A stretch of DNA of 64,000 nucleotides, from NCBI RefSeq assembly GCF_017814915.1, contig NZ_JAGIPZ010000008.1, forward strand, positions 124,001 to 188,000. Reading direction: 5' to 3'. The notes beneath the pieces were generated by a model. The model made no database searches, was not told the origin of the DNA, and saw nothing but the letters and a program-made list of their open reading frames with translations. The DNA comes from Herbaspirillum sp. LeCh32-8. GTDB taxonomy: Bacteria; Pseudomonadota; Gammaproteobacteria; Burkholderiales; Burkholderiaceae_D. Of the stretch, positions 39,314-47,119 are shown piece by piece; position 1 is the first letter of the stretch; each line of letters starts with the position of its first letter. The translations under genes and the position numbers were made by a program.

Positions 39314-40489
39314 TTACGCGGTCTGCAGCGAGGTGCCCAGCTTGCGCAGGAACTGCTCGCAGCGCGCCATCTGGTCCAGCGTCACGAACTCGTTGGGCTT
39401 GTGGGCGTTGCCGATGTCGCCGGGGCCGCAGACAATGGTCGGGATGCCGATCTGCTGGAACAGGCCGGCTTCGGTGCCGTAGGCCACCTTGCGGGTCTCG
39501 CGGTCGCCGGTCAGCGCGCGCACCAGCTCGGTGATCGCCGCCTGCTCGGCCGCTTCCAGCGCCGGGCTGCCGGCGAAGTTGTCGATCTCGATGCGGGCAT
39601 CGGCGAACTCGGCGCGCATCTTCGGCAGCAGGGTTTCCTTGACGTAGGCGTCGATCTGGGCCTGGATGTCAGCCACCGACATGCCCGGCAGGTTGCGGAA
39701 CTCGTAGGTGAATTCACACAGCTCGGGGATGGTGTTGACCGCAATGCCGCCGCGAATCTGGTTGGTGGTCATGGTGGTGAACGGCACGTCGAAGAACTGA
39801 TCGTACGGGCCCTTGGCCTTGTAGGCATCGGCGAAGTCGCGGATGGCGCAGATCATGCGCGCCGCGTACTCGATGGCGTTGCAGCCCTGCGGAGTCAGCG
39901 AGGAATGCGCCGACTTGCCGTGCACCTTGCAGGCAAACACGTTGATGCCCTTGTGCGCCACCACCACGTTCATGCTGGTGGGTTCGCCCACCACGCAGCC
40001 GTCGACCTTGATGCCGCGCTTGACGATCTCCTCCAGCATCACCGGCGCGCCGATGCAGCCGATTTCCTCGTCATAGGAAAACGCCAGGTGCATGGGCTTG
40101 ACGCGCGGCATGGCCAGGAACTCCGGCACCATCGCCATCGCGGTGGCGATGAAGCCCTTCATGTCGCAGCTGCCGCGCGCATACAGGGCGCCGTCTTTCT
40201 CGGTCAGCTTGAAGGGATCGGTATCCCACTTCTGGCCGTCCACCGGCACCACGTCGGTGTGGCCGGACAGCACGATGCCGCCTTCAGTGGAGCCGGCATT
40301 GGCGCCGGCCGTGGCCGGCAGCGTCGCGAACAGGTTTGCCTTGGTCTTTTCCTTGTTGTGGGCCAGCCAGGACTTGACGCCCTGCTGCTCCAGGTTGTCG
40401 CGGATGGTCGCGATCAGTTCAAGGTTGGAATTGCGGCTGGTGGTGTCGAAGCCGACCAGCATTTCTAGCCATTGGCGAGTGTTCATCAT
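39314..40489 (-). CDS. argE: acetylornithine deacetylase
   Basis: A 391-residue cytosolic M20-family metallohydrolase that removes the acetyl group from N-acetylornithine. Metal-site motifs are visible: Ser-Gly-His-Thr-Asp-Val-Val-Pro-Val, Gly-Ser-Cys-Asp-Met-Lys-Gly, Tyr-Asp-Glu-Glu-Ile-Gly-Cys, and a terminal His in Asn-Ala-His-Lys-Pro-Asn-Glu. A dimerisation domain occupies about residues 185-295. A second ATG follows the first directly; both give the same protein less one residue. The gene is separate from other arg genes, though argC lies at the right end of the window. Confidence 0.95.
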   Translation of the reverse strand: MMNTRQWLEMLVGFDTTSRNSNLELIATIRDNLEQQGVKSWLAHNKEKTKANLFATLPATAGANAGSTEGGIVLSGHTDVVPVDGQKWDTDPFKLTEKDGALYARGSCDMKGFIATAMAMVPEFLAMPRVKPMHLAFSYDEEIGCIGAPVMLEEIVKRGIKVDGCVVGEPTSMNVVVAHKGINVFACKVHGKSAHSSLTPQGCNAIEYAARMICAIRDFADAYKAKGPYDQFFDVPFTTMTTNQIRGGIAVNTIPELCEFTYEFRNLPGMSVADIQAQIDAYVKETLLPKMRAEFADARIEIDNFAGSPALEAAEQAAITELVRALTGDRETRKVAYGTEAGLFQQIGIPTIVCGPGDIGNAHKPNEFVTLDQMARCEQFLRKLGTSLQTA

Positions 40490-40560
40490 GATTCTTGCTA
40501 CTCAACAAATAAAAAGGATAGGCCCGTTCCCGGCAGCAAAGCCGAAGGCGCAAGCCGACA

Positions 40561-41190
40561 TTATGGCGCTGATTGGACATTGCCGCCCGACGCGGGCGTT
40601 TCGGCCTGTGCCTGAGGTGCGCCTGACGCAGCGGCCGGCATGTCGGCCGGCGTCACGACGGCGGGAGCAGCAAGCGGCGTGGCGGACGGCTGCACGCCGT
40701 CCATGCGCACCAGCCACGCGGTGAACTGCTTGCCCAGCGACTCCGCGACGATCTCGAGGATGGAACAGGTGCCGCGCATGCCGCCCAGCATGCCGCCGCG
40801 CGAATGATCACGCTGCACGGCGGTGCGCACAACCTGGCCATCCTGCATCAGGTCGCCGTGCACGAGGATAGCCTTGGCGCCGCTCCATCCGCCGCCGCCC
40901 ACACCCTGCACCGACAAGATCGTCAGCTTGAGCACGCGCCCCTTATTCAGCTCGGCCGGGTCGGACGCCTGCAGCGCATCCGGATACTTGCGCGACACAT
41001 GGCGAAAGACGTAGTTGCCTACCATCTCCTCCACCGCACACTCATCACGGATGCGGTCCATCACCGGCGCGTTGTCGGCATACTGGGCCGGCACTTGCAC
41101 ACGCAAGGTGTCCGCTTGTGCCGTCAGACTGCAGGACATCAGAGCGGCCAGCGCCGCCGCTCGAATTGTCGTTGCTGTAGTTGTATGCAT
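40561..41190 (-). CDS. exported protein of unknown function
   Basis: A 209-residue protein with a signal peptide at about residues 1-26 (Leu-Thr-Ala-Gln-Ala). The mature domain (about 27-165) has Arg-Asp-Glu-Cys-Ala-Val-Glu-Glu and a Gly-rich turn (Gly-Val-Gly-Gly-Gly-Gly-Trp-Ser-Gly). A second Cys lies in Arg-Gly-Thr-Cys-Ser-Ile-Leu-Glu, so the two Cys could form a disulfide. The last 40 residues are an Ala/Pro-rich tail. I do not recognise the family. It lies between lolD and argE on the same strand, 32 bp after lolD, so co-transcription with the lipoprotein-sorting genes is likely. The start at 41190 is the ATG that leads into the signal peptide. Confidence 0.75.
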   Translation of the reverse strand: MHTTTATTIRAAALAALMSCSLTAQADTLRVQVPAQYADNAPVMDRIRDECAVEEMVGNYVFRHVSRKYPDALQASDPAELNKGRVLKLTILSVQGVGGGGWSGAKAILVHGDLMQDGQVVRTAVQRDHSRGGMLGGMRGTCSILEIVAESLGKQFTAWLVRMDGVQPSATPLAAPAVVTPADMPAAASGAPQAQAETPASGGNVQSAP

Positions 41191-41222
41191 CGCTCCCCCC
41201 GTCGCGATTGGATTGTCGAAAG

Positions 41223-41930
41223 TCAGTCCTGCTTCAGCCCCTGGTCGGACAAGCGCAGCACGCGGCCGCAACGGCCGGCCAGTTCGTTGTCGTGCGTGAC
41301 GATGACGAACGCCGTGCCCAAGGTCTGCGACAGCTCGATCATCAGCTCGAAGGTCTTGTCGGCGGTGCCGCGGTCGAGGTTGCCGGTGGGCTCGTCGGCC
41401 AGCACGCAGGCCGGCCGCGTGACCAGCGCGCGCGCCAGCGCCACGCGCTGACGTTCGCCGCCGGAGAGCTCGCCCGGCACGTGCGAGACACGCGCGTCCA
41501 ACCCCACCCTGGCCAGCATCTCGCGCGCCTGGGTCTGGGCCTCGTCGCGCTTCATGCGGCGGATCATCAGCGGCATGGCCACGTTGTCCAGCGCCGAGAA
41601 CTCCGGCAACAGGTGATGGAACTGGTAGACGAAGCCCAGCGTCTTATTGCGCAGCTCGCCGCGCACCCGTTCGCCCAGGCTGGCGAAGTCGCGCCCCTGC
41701 AGCGTTACCGAGCCGGTGCTGGGGGTATCCAGCCCGCCCAGCAGGTGCAGCAGGGTCGACTTGCCGGAACCCGAGGCGCCGACGATGGCCACCTGCTCGC
41801 CGTGATGGACGTCAATGTCGATGCCCTGCAGCACCTTCACCGAGTACTTGCCCTGGGTGAAGGTCTTGCCCAGGCCGCGCGCGGCCAGCACCGCTTCCTT
41901 CTGGTTCATCTCGTTCATCGCATTACTCAT
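41223..41930 (-). CDS. lolD: lipoprotein-releasing ABC transporter ATPase LolD
   Basis: A 235-residue ATPase that powers release of outer-membrane lipoproteins from the inner membrane. The Walker A is Gly51-Ala-Ser-Gly-Ser-Gly-Lys-Ser-Thr59, the signature Leu-Ser-Gly-Gly-Glu-Arg-Gln-Arg, Walker B [11 protein letters not shown], and the switch His is in Val-Thr-His-Asp. The [14 protein letters not shown] stretch is typical of LolD. The gene overlaps the end of lolC by 8 bp if the first ATG is used; a second ATG 12 bp later would leave them adjacent. Confidence 0.96.
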   Translation of the reverse strand: MSNAMNEMNQKEAVLAARGLGKTFTQGKYSVKVLQGIDIDVHHGEQVAIVGASGSGKSTLLHLLGGLDTPSTGSVTLQGRDFASLGERVRGELRNKTLGFVYQFHHLLPEFSALDNVAMPLMIRRMKRDEAQTQAREMLARVGLDARVSHVPGELSGGERQRVALARALVTRPACVLADEPTGNLDRGTADKTFELMIELSQTLGTAFVIVTHDNELAGRCGRVLRLSDQGLKQD

Positions 41931-43188
41931 AACGCAGCGCCTCCGCCGGTTTGACGCGGGCGGCCGACCAGCTCGGATAGAGCGTCGCCAGGAACGCCAG
42001 CACCACAGCCACGCCGCCGATGGTGTAGACGTCTGACCAGATCAGGTCGGACGGCAATTCAGAAATCACATAGATGCTCTTGGGCAGGAACTGCACGTGG
42101 AACGCGCGCTCGATGGCCGGCACCACCACGTCGATGTTGAGCGCCACCGCCACGCCCAGGCCGACGCCGATGGCGGTGCCGATCAGGCCCACCAGCGCGC
42201 CCTGGATCACGAAGATCTTCATGATGGAGCCGGGCGAAGCGCCCAGCGTGCGCAGGATGGCGATGTCAGCCTGCTTGTCGGTCACCGTCATCACCAGCGT
42301 CGACACCAGGTTGAACGCGGCCACCGCGATGATCAGCGTCAGGATGATGAACATCATGCGCTTCTCGGTCTTGACCGCGGCGAACCAGTTGCTGTTCTGC
42401 TGCGACCAGTCGCGCAGGTAGAGGTCGCCGCTCAACGTATTGGCCAGCTGCTGGGTCACCTGCGGCGCCTGCAGCATGTCGCGGATGCGCAAGCGCACGC
42501 CGGTCGGGGCCTCGAGGCGGAACAGGGTTTCCGCGTCCTGCATCTGGATGAAGGCCAGCGACGAGTCGAACTCATAGTGCCCGGCCTCGAAGATGCCGCT
42601 CACGGTGAACTGCTTCAGGCGCGGCAGCACGCCGGCCGGCGTGACCTGCCCCTGCGGCGCGATCAGCGTGACCTTGTCGCCCAGCCCGACGCGCAGGCCG
42701 CGCGCCAACTCGCCGCCCAACACGATGTTGAATTCGCCCGGCTTCAGGGAATCGAAGCTGCCCTGCTTGATCTGCTTGGCCACGTCGGAAACCTTGGGCT
42801 CCTGGTCCGGCAGCACGCCGCGCACCAGCACGCCGCGCACATTGTCGTCGCGCGTCATCATGGCCTGCGCGGCCACGTAAGGCGCGGCGCCCAGCACTTC
42901 CTTGTTCTGGAAGGTCTGTTTGGCGACCGACTCCCAGTCGCGCATGGCGCCGGAGGCATCGAACACTTCGATATGCGCCAGCACCGAGAGCATGCGATCG
43001 CGCACTTCCTTCTGGAAGCCGTTCATGACCGACAGCACCACGATCAGCGCGGCCACGCCGAGCGCAATGCCGGCCATGGAAATGAGGGAAATGAAAGAGA
43101 TGAAACTGTTGCGGCCGCTGCGCTTGCCGGCGCGCGTATAGCGGATGCCGACCAGCCATTCGAACGGCAGGTTTTTAATCAGACTCAA
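41923..43188 (-). CDS. lolC: lipoprotein-releasing ABC transporter permease LolC/E
   Basis: A 421-residue inner-membrane permease. It has an N-terminal helix at about residues 24-47, a large periplasmic domain (about 48-265), and three C-terminal helices with the FtsX-like signature [10 protein letters not shown]. A TTG codon at 43188 is taken as the start, since it follows GGAG at good spacing and gives the family's [10 protein letters not shown] beginning; no ATG fits. Only one permease gene is present, so the complex is probably a LolC/E hybrid homodimer (LolF type) as in many beta- and gammaproteobacteria. Confidence 0.93.
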   Translation of the reverse strand: MSLIKNLPFEWLVGIRYTRAGKRSGRNSFISFISLISMAGIALGVAALIVVLSVMNGFQKEVRDRMLSVLAHIEVFDASGAMRDWESVAKQTFQNKEVLGAAPYVAAQAMMTRDDNVRGVLVRGVLPDQEPKVSDVAKQIKQGSFDSLKPGEFNIVLGGELARGLRVGLGDKVTLIAPQGQVTPAGVLPRLKQFTVSGIFEAGHYEFDSSLAFIQMQDAETLFRLEAPTGVRLRIRDMLQAPQVTQQLANTLSGDLYLRDWSQQNSNWFAAVKTEKRMMFIILTLIIAVAAFNLVSTLVMTVTDKQADIAILRTLGASPGSIMKIFVIQGALVGLIGTAIGVGLGVAVALNIDVVVPAIERAFHVQFLPKSIYVISELPSDLIWSDVYTIGGVAVVLAFLATLYPSWSAARVKPAEALRYE

Positions 43189-43518
43189 AATTGCTCCGAG
43201 AGAGGGACCCACGAAAGTCGGTTCGGCGCAGTCGCAATGACAGGCGCGAGCCGATGCGATCCGACAGGCGAAGCGCGAAGTTTGCCACAGAATGGAGAGC
43301 CGGCCCATCCCCGGGCGCGTGCTGCCCTGCGCTCCGTCACTGCGTCCCTTCCCGCGCGGCCTTGCCTGCCGTTCGGGATAGAGCGCGGTTTGCTGCAGAG
43401 GTTCGCCGGTGAAACCGGTCCTTACACTTGGCCCGGTCCGGGATACACGGCGTCGTTTCCCCGGCGACAACTTTTCGCGGTCATTTGGTAACAGCCGCGC
43501 AGGATATATTGCGGGGTG

Positions 43519-43538
43519 GACTGGTTATATATACAGTA
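43519..43538 (+). promoter_or_regulatory. LexA (SOS) box upstream of the UvrD-family helicase
   Basis: The 16-bp core CTGGTTATATATACAG at 43521-43536, with matching flanks, agrees with the 20-bp E. coli SOS consensus at 17 positions. It lies 35 bp before the helicase ATG and overlaps a possible promoter (TTGCGG at 43509-43514, TACAGT at 43532-43537). Betaproteobacterial LexA uses the same CTGT-N8-ACAG type of site. Confidence 0.78.
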
Positions 43539-43573
43539 TCCGACTTTCCGCCCCGCCGTACGCCATCCCGTCC

Positions 43574-45694
43574 ATGCCCGAACTTGCCACGCCCGCTCCA
43601 GAACTGTCGCCCGCCGGCGAGGCGCCCGCCGATCCCTTCGCCAAGCTCAACGCCGAGCAGCGCGCCGCCGTCGAGCACGACAGCAAGCGCGCGCCGGCGC
43701 AGCAAAGCCCCTTGCTGATCGTGGCCGGCGCCGGCTCGGGCAAGACCAACACGCTGGCGCACCGCGTGGCCAAACTGATCCTGGACGGCGCCGACCCGCA
43801 TCGCATCCTGCTGTTGACCTTCTCGCGCCGCGCCGCCGCCGACATGGGCCGCCGCGTCGGCCAGGTGATCCGCCAAGTGATGCAGCTGTCGCCCTCCGCC
43901 TCCCCGCCCGAGCTACAGTGGTCGGGCACCTTCCACGCCATCGGCGCGCGCCTGCTGCGCGACTATGCGACGCAGATCGGGCTGGAGGACGACTTCACCA
44001 TCCAGGACCGCGGCGACTCGGAAGACCTGATCGGCCTGCTGCGCCATGAGATGGGCTTGTCGGCCACCGACAAGCGCTTCCCGCTCAAGGCCACCTGCCT
44101 GAACATCTACTCGCGCGCGGTCAACACCCGCGACGACCTGGGCCAGGTGCTGCAAACCCACTTCCCCTGGTGCCGCGAATGGGAGCCGCAGCTGGCCGAA
44201 CTGTTCTCGCGCTACGTCGACGCCAAGGAAGAACAGCACGTGCTGGACTACGACGACCTGCTGCTGTTCTGGGCCGACATGCTGTCCGACGAGGAGATCG
44301 CGCGCCTGGTGGGCGAGCGCTTCGACCACGTGCTGGTGGACGAATACCAGGACACCAATCGCCTGCAGGCCGAGATCATCCAGCGCATGAAGCCCAGCGG
44401 CGCCGGCGTCACCGCGGTGGGCGACGATGCGCAGTCGATCTACTCCTTCCGCGGGGCGACGGTGCGCAACATCCTCGACTTCCCGTCGCTGTTCTCCACG
44501 CCGGCGCGGGTGGTCACGCTGGAGCAGAACTACCGCTCGACCCAGCCCATCCTGGCCGCCTCCAACGCCGTCATCGCCGACGCCCCGGAACGGCACCACA
44601 AGAACCTGTGGAGCGACCGGCCGTCCTCGCAAAAGCCGCAACTGGTGCTGATCCCGGACGAGGTGGAGCAGGCGCGCTGGGTCGCCAACCGGGTGCTGGC
44701 GCACCGCGAAGAAGGCATGACGCTCAAGTCGCAGGCGGTGCTGTTTCGTACCGCCACCCATAGCGCGGCGCTGGAACTGGAACTGGTTCGCCGCAACATC
44801 CCGTTCGTGAAGTTCGGCGGGCTGAAATTCCTGGAGAGCACCCACATCAAGGACCTGCTTTCGCTGCTGCGCTTGGCGCACAATCCGAGCGGACGCATGG
44901 CGGGTTTTCGCGCGCTGCAGCTGGTGCCGGGCGTGGGCCCGGCCACCGCCAAGAAGGTGCTGGACCTGATGGCGGCAGCCCAGGATCCGGCCGACACCCT
45001 GCTCAATTTCTCCGCACCGGCCAATATCGCGCTGCAATGGCAAGCCTTCGCCGACACCTACGCCCTGATGCGCCGGGCCGCCGAGCCCTGGCCGACCGAC
45101 GTCAATGCTGCGCGCGATTGGTACCTGCCGCAGCTGGAGCGCAAATATGAAGACGCATCGGCGCGCGCCGCCGACATCGAGCAGTTGGCCGCGCTGGCCG
45201 GCGGCTACGCCTCGCGCGAAAAATTCCTGACCGAGCTGACGCTGGATCCGCCCGAGTCGAGCAGCGACTACTCGGCCCCGCCCTACCGCGACGAGGACTA
45301 CCTGACCCTGTCCACCATCCATTCCGCCAAGGGCCAGGAATGGCGCTCGGTGCACGTGCTCAACGTGGTGGACGGCTGCATCCCGTCCGACCTCGCCACC
45401 GGCAGCGAAGCCGAGATCGCCGAGGAGCGCCGCCTGCTCTACGTCGCCATGACGCGCGCCAAGGAGCACCTGCACCTGGTAGTGCCGCAGCGTTTCTACA
45501 TCACCCAGCAGACGCCGCAGGGCGACCGCCACGTCAACGCCATCCGCAGCCGCTTCGTCACGCCGCGCATGCTGCCGCACTTCGAAGACAGCCTATGGCT
45601 CTCGGCCGAAACCAACGGCGCGCGCACGCCGGTGCCGGAAAGCGTGAAGATGCTGGTACGGCAGCGTGCCAGGAATGCGTGGAAGAAAAGCTGA
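43574..45694 (+). CDS. UvrD/Rep-family (SF1A) DNA helicase
   Basis: A 706-residue ATP-dependent helicase. The motifs are intact and in order: Walker A Ala51-Gly-Ala-Gly-Ser-Gly-Lys-Thr58, the early Gln in Leu-Asn-Ala-Glu-Gln-Arg, Walker B Asp256-Glu-Tyr-Gln-Asp-Thr-Asn262, and Gly-Asp-Asp-Ala-Gln-Ser-Ile-Tyr. After these come Glu-Gln-Asn-Tyr-Arg-Ser, Thr-Ile-His-Ser-Ala-Lys-Gly-Gln-Glu-Trp and Val-Ala-Met-Thr-Arg-Ala-Lys. The family unwinds 3'-5' in repair and replication restart. It is similar in length to UvrD and Rep, but its domain 1 start and C-terminus do not clearly match either, so no symbol is given. The LexA-like site upstream suggests a DNA-damage role. The start at 43574 follows from the site and the family's N-terminus. 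Confidence 0.92.
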   Translation: MPELATPAPELSPAGEAPADPFAKLNAEQRAAVEHDSKRAPAQQSPLLIVAGAGSGKTNTLAHRVAKLILDGADPHRILLLTFSRRAAADMGRRVGQVIRQVMQLSPSASPPELQWSGTFHAIGARLLRDYATQIGLEDDFTIQDRGDSEDLIGLLRHEMGLSATDKRFPLKATCLNIYSRAVNTRDDLGQVLQTHFPWCREWEPQLAELFSRYVDAKEEQHVLDYDDLLLFWADMLSDEEIARLVGERFDHVLVDEYQDTNRLQAEIIQRMKPSGAGVTAVGDDAQSIYSFRGATVRNILDFPSLFSTPARVVTLEQNYRSTQPILAASNAVIADAPERHHKNLWSDRPSSQKPQLVLIPDEVEQARWVANRVLAHREEGMTLKSQAVLFRTATHSAALELELVRRNIPFVKFGGLKFLESTHIKDLLSLLRLAHNPSGRMAGFRALQLVPGVGPATAKKVLDLMAAAQDPADTLLNFSAPANIALQWQAFADTYALMRRAAEPWPTDVNAARDWYLPQLERKYEDASARAADIEQLAALAGGYASREKFLTELTLDPPESSSDYSAPPYRDEDYLTLSTIHSAKGQEWRSVHVLNVVDGCIPSDLATGSEAEIAEERRLLYVAMTRAKEHLHLVVPQRFYITQQTPQGDRHVNAIRSRFVTPRMLPHFEDSLWLSAETNGARTPVPESVKMLVRQRARNAWKKS

Positions 45695-45747
45695 GTTGCC
45701 TTGACGACGCGGAATCCGGGACGTCCGTCATGCTTCGATCACCGCGA

Positions 45748-45863
45748 AACGACGCTGGGTTCCTGCTTTCGCAGGAACGACAGGCCGGAAGAAACGCGAA
45801 TCTGAAGAGGTTCAAGCCACCGCCTCAGCGTCGTCCCTGCGAAAGCAGGGATCCAGCGTCGTT
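45748..45863. repeat. 116-bp inverted-repeat element, copy 1
   Basis: Ends are inverted copies of one another (AACGACGCTGG and CCAGCGTCGTT). Just inside lie two stem-loops (TTCCTGCTTTCGCAGGAA and TCCCTGCGAAAGCAGGGA). The arrangement looks like a REPIN or small MITE: two palindromic repeats head to head with a short middle. It shares most bases with copy 2, 41 bp downstream. Confidence 0.85.
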
Positions 45864-45904
45864 GGCGGAGATTGCGCCTTCACCACGCTGGTACAAGTGC
45901 AACG

Positions 45905-46020
45905 AACGACACTAGGTTCCTGCTTTCGCAGGAACGACAGCCCGGAAGAAACGCGAATCTGAAGAGGTTGAAGCTACCTCCTCAGCGTCGTCCCGGCGCA
46001 GGCCGGGACCCAGCGTCGTT
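45905..46020. repeat. 116-bp inverted-repeat element, copy 2
   Basis: The same length as copy 1, in the same orientation and nearly identical up to the middle. The right-hand stem differs (TCCCGGCGCAGGCCGGGA instead of the stem in copy 1). This looks like a stem-replacing variant with compensating changes on both arms, and hence selection or copying of stem structure. It ends 70 bp before the next gene. Confidence 0.85.
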
Positions 46021-46090
46021 TGCCGCAACGCATCGCCGCTTGCCAAGCCATCCCGCCAGCCTGCGCCGCCACCCGCTAAAATATCGCCCC

Positions 46091-47119
46091 ATGAATCAAC
46101 TCGATATCCTCATCCCCTTCGCCCTGCCCCCGGCCGAACTGGCGCGCGACCTGCTGCGCCAGTGCAAGGCGCCGGCGCTGGCGATGCTGCTGGGACGCGG
46201 CAAGGCCGCGCCGGTGCAGGCGCACGACCCCTTCTCGCGCGCGCTGCCGCATGAACACTGGCTGGCCCGGCGTTTCGGCCTGCCGCGCGCCGAGCCCGAC
46301 AGCAGCCCGGCCGCCGCCGCCGCGCTGATGCGCAGCCTGGGCCACGCGCCGTCGGCCGGCCAATGGTTCGTGCTGCATCCGGCCCACATCCACGTTGCGC
46401 GCGACCACCTGGTCCTGACCGACGTCGGCCAGCTGGCGCTGGACGAGGATCAGTCGAGGAAACTGTTCGCCTCGGCCGAGTCGCTGTTCACCGAGATCGG
46501 CCATGACATCGTCTATGGCGACGCCCGCACCTGGTTCCTGCGCGCCGACCCCTGGCACGGCCTGCGCACCTCGACTCCGGCCGCCGCCAGCGGACGCAAT
46601 ATCGATATCTGGATGCCGGAAGGCCCGGGTGAGCTGGCCTGGCGCAAGCTGCAAAACGAAGTGCAGATGCAATGGTTCTCCGAGGCGCTGAACGAGGAAC
46701 GCGAAATGCGCGGGCTCAAAGCCGTCAATTCGATGTGGCTGTGGGGCGGCGCCGATGCCGCCACCACGGTGCAATCGCCCTACGCCGCCAGCTTCGGGCT
46801 GGACGGCTGGATCCGCGCCTTCGGCCCGGCCGGCAAGGCCGGCGCAGCCGAGATCGCGCAAGGCGCCGGCCCTTGCCTGCTGGTGCTCGATGCGCTGGTT
46901 GAACTGGCGCTGGCCGAAGAATGGGGCCTGTGGCTGCAACGCATGGAAGAGCTGGACCGCGAGTGGCTGGCGCCGTTGCTGGCGTCGCTGCAGGGCGGCG
47001 CCTTCGAGGCCGTCCACCTGGTGCTGAGCGGCGCCGACCGGCTGGCCCAGGTCACGGCCACGCGCGGCACGCTGCGCAAGTTCTGGCTCAAACCCTCTTT
47101 ATCGAAGCTGTCCGCATGA
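46091..47119 (+). CDS. RpfE-type conserved protein encoded before recJ
   Basis: A 342-residue soluble protein without signal peptide or membrane helix. It has Pro-His-Glu-His-Trp-Leu-Ala-Arg-Arg-Phe-Gly, Gln-Trp-Phe-Val-Leu-His-Pro-Ala-His, and Asn-Glu-Val-Gln-Met-Gln-Trp. The last resembles a conserved Gln-Met-Leu/Trp stretch in proteins annotated in betaproteobacteria as regulatory protein RpfE type or, doubtfully, phosphoglycerate mutase. It keeps its place directly before recJ: the ATG of recJ overlaps its stop codon by 4 nt. The coupling suggests a link to DNA metabolism, but the molecular function is not known. Confidence 0.8.
   Translation: MNQLDILIPFALPPAELARDLLRQCKAPALAMLLGRGKAAPVQAHDPFSRALPHEHWLARRFGLPRAEPDSSPAAAAALMRSLGHAPSAGQWFVLHPAHIHVARDHLVLTDVGQLALDEDQSRKLFASAESLFTEIGHDIVYGDARTWFLRADPWHGLRTSTPAAASGRNIDIWMPEGPGELAWRKLQNEVQMQWFSEALNEEREMRGLKAVNSMWLWGGADAATTVQSPYAASFGLDGWIRAFGPAGKAGAAEIAQGAGPCLLVLDALVELALAEEWGLWLQRMEELDREWLAPLLASLQGGAFEAVHLVLSGADRLAQVTATRGTLRKFWLKPSLSKLSA

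Noticed and set aside
45695..46090. CRISPR array
   Set aside because: There are only two 116-bp units with internal hairpins and one 41-bp gap; no short direct repeats with equal spacers and no cas genes.
46091..47119. Phosphoglycerate mutase
   Set aside because: The Arg-His-Gly phosphohistidine motif of the mutase family is absent.
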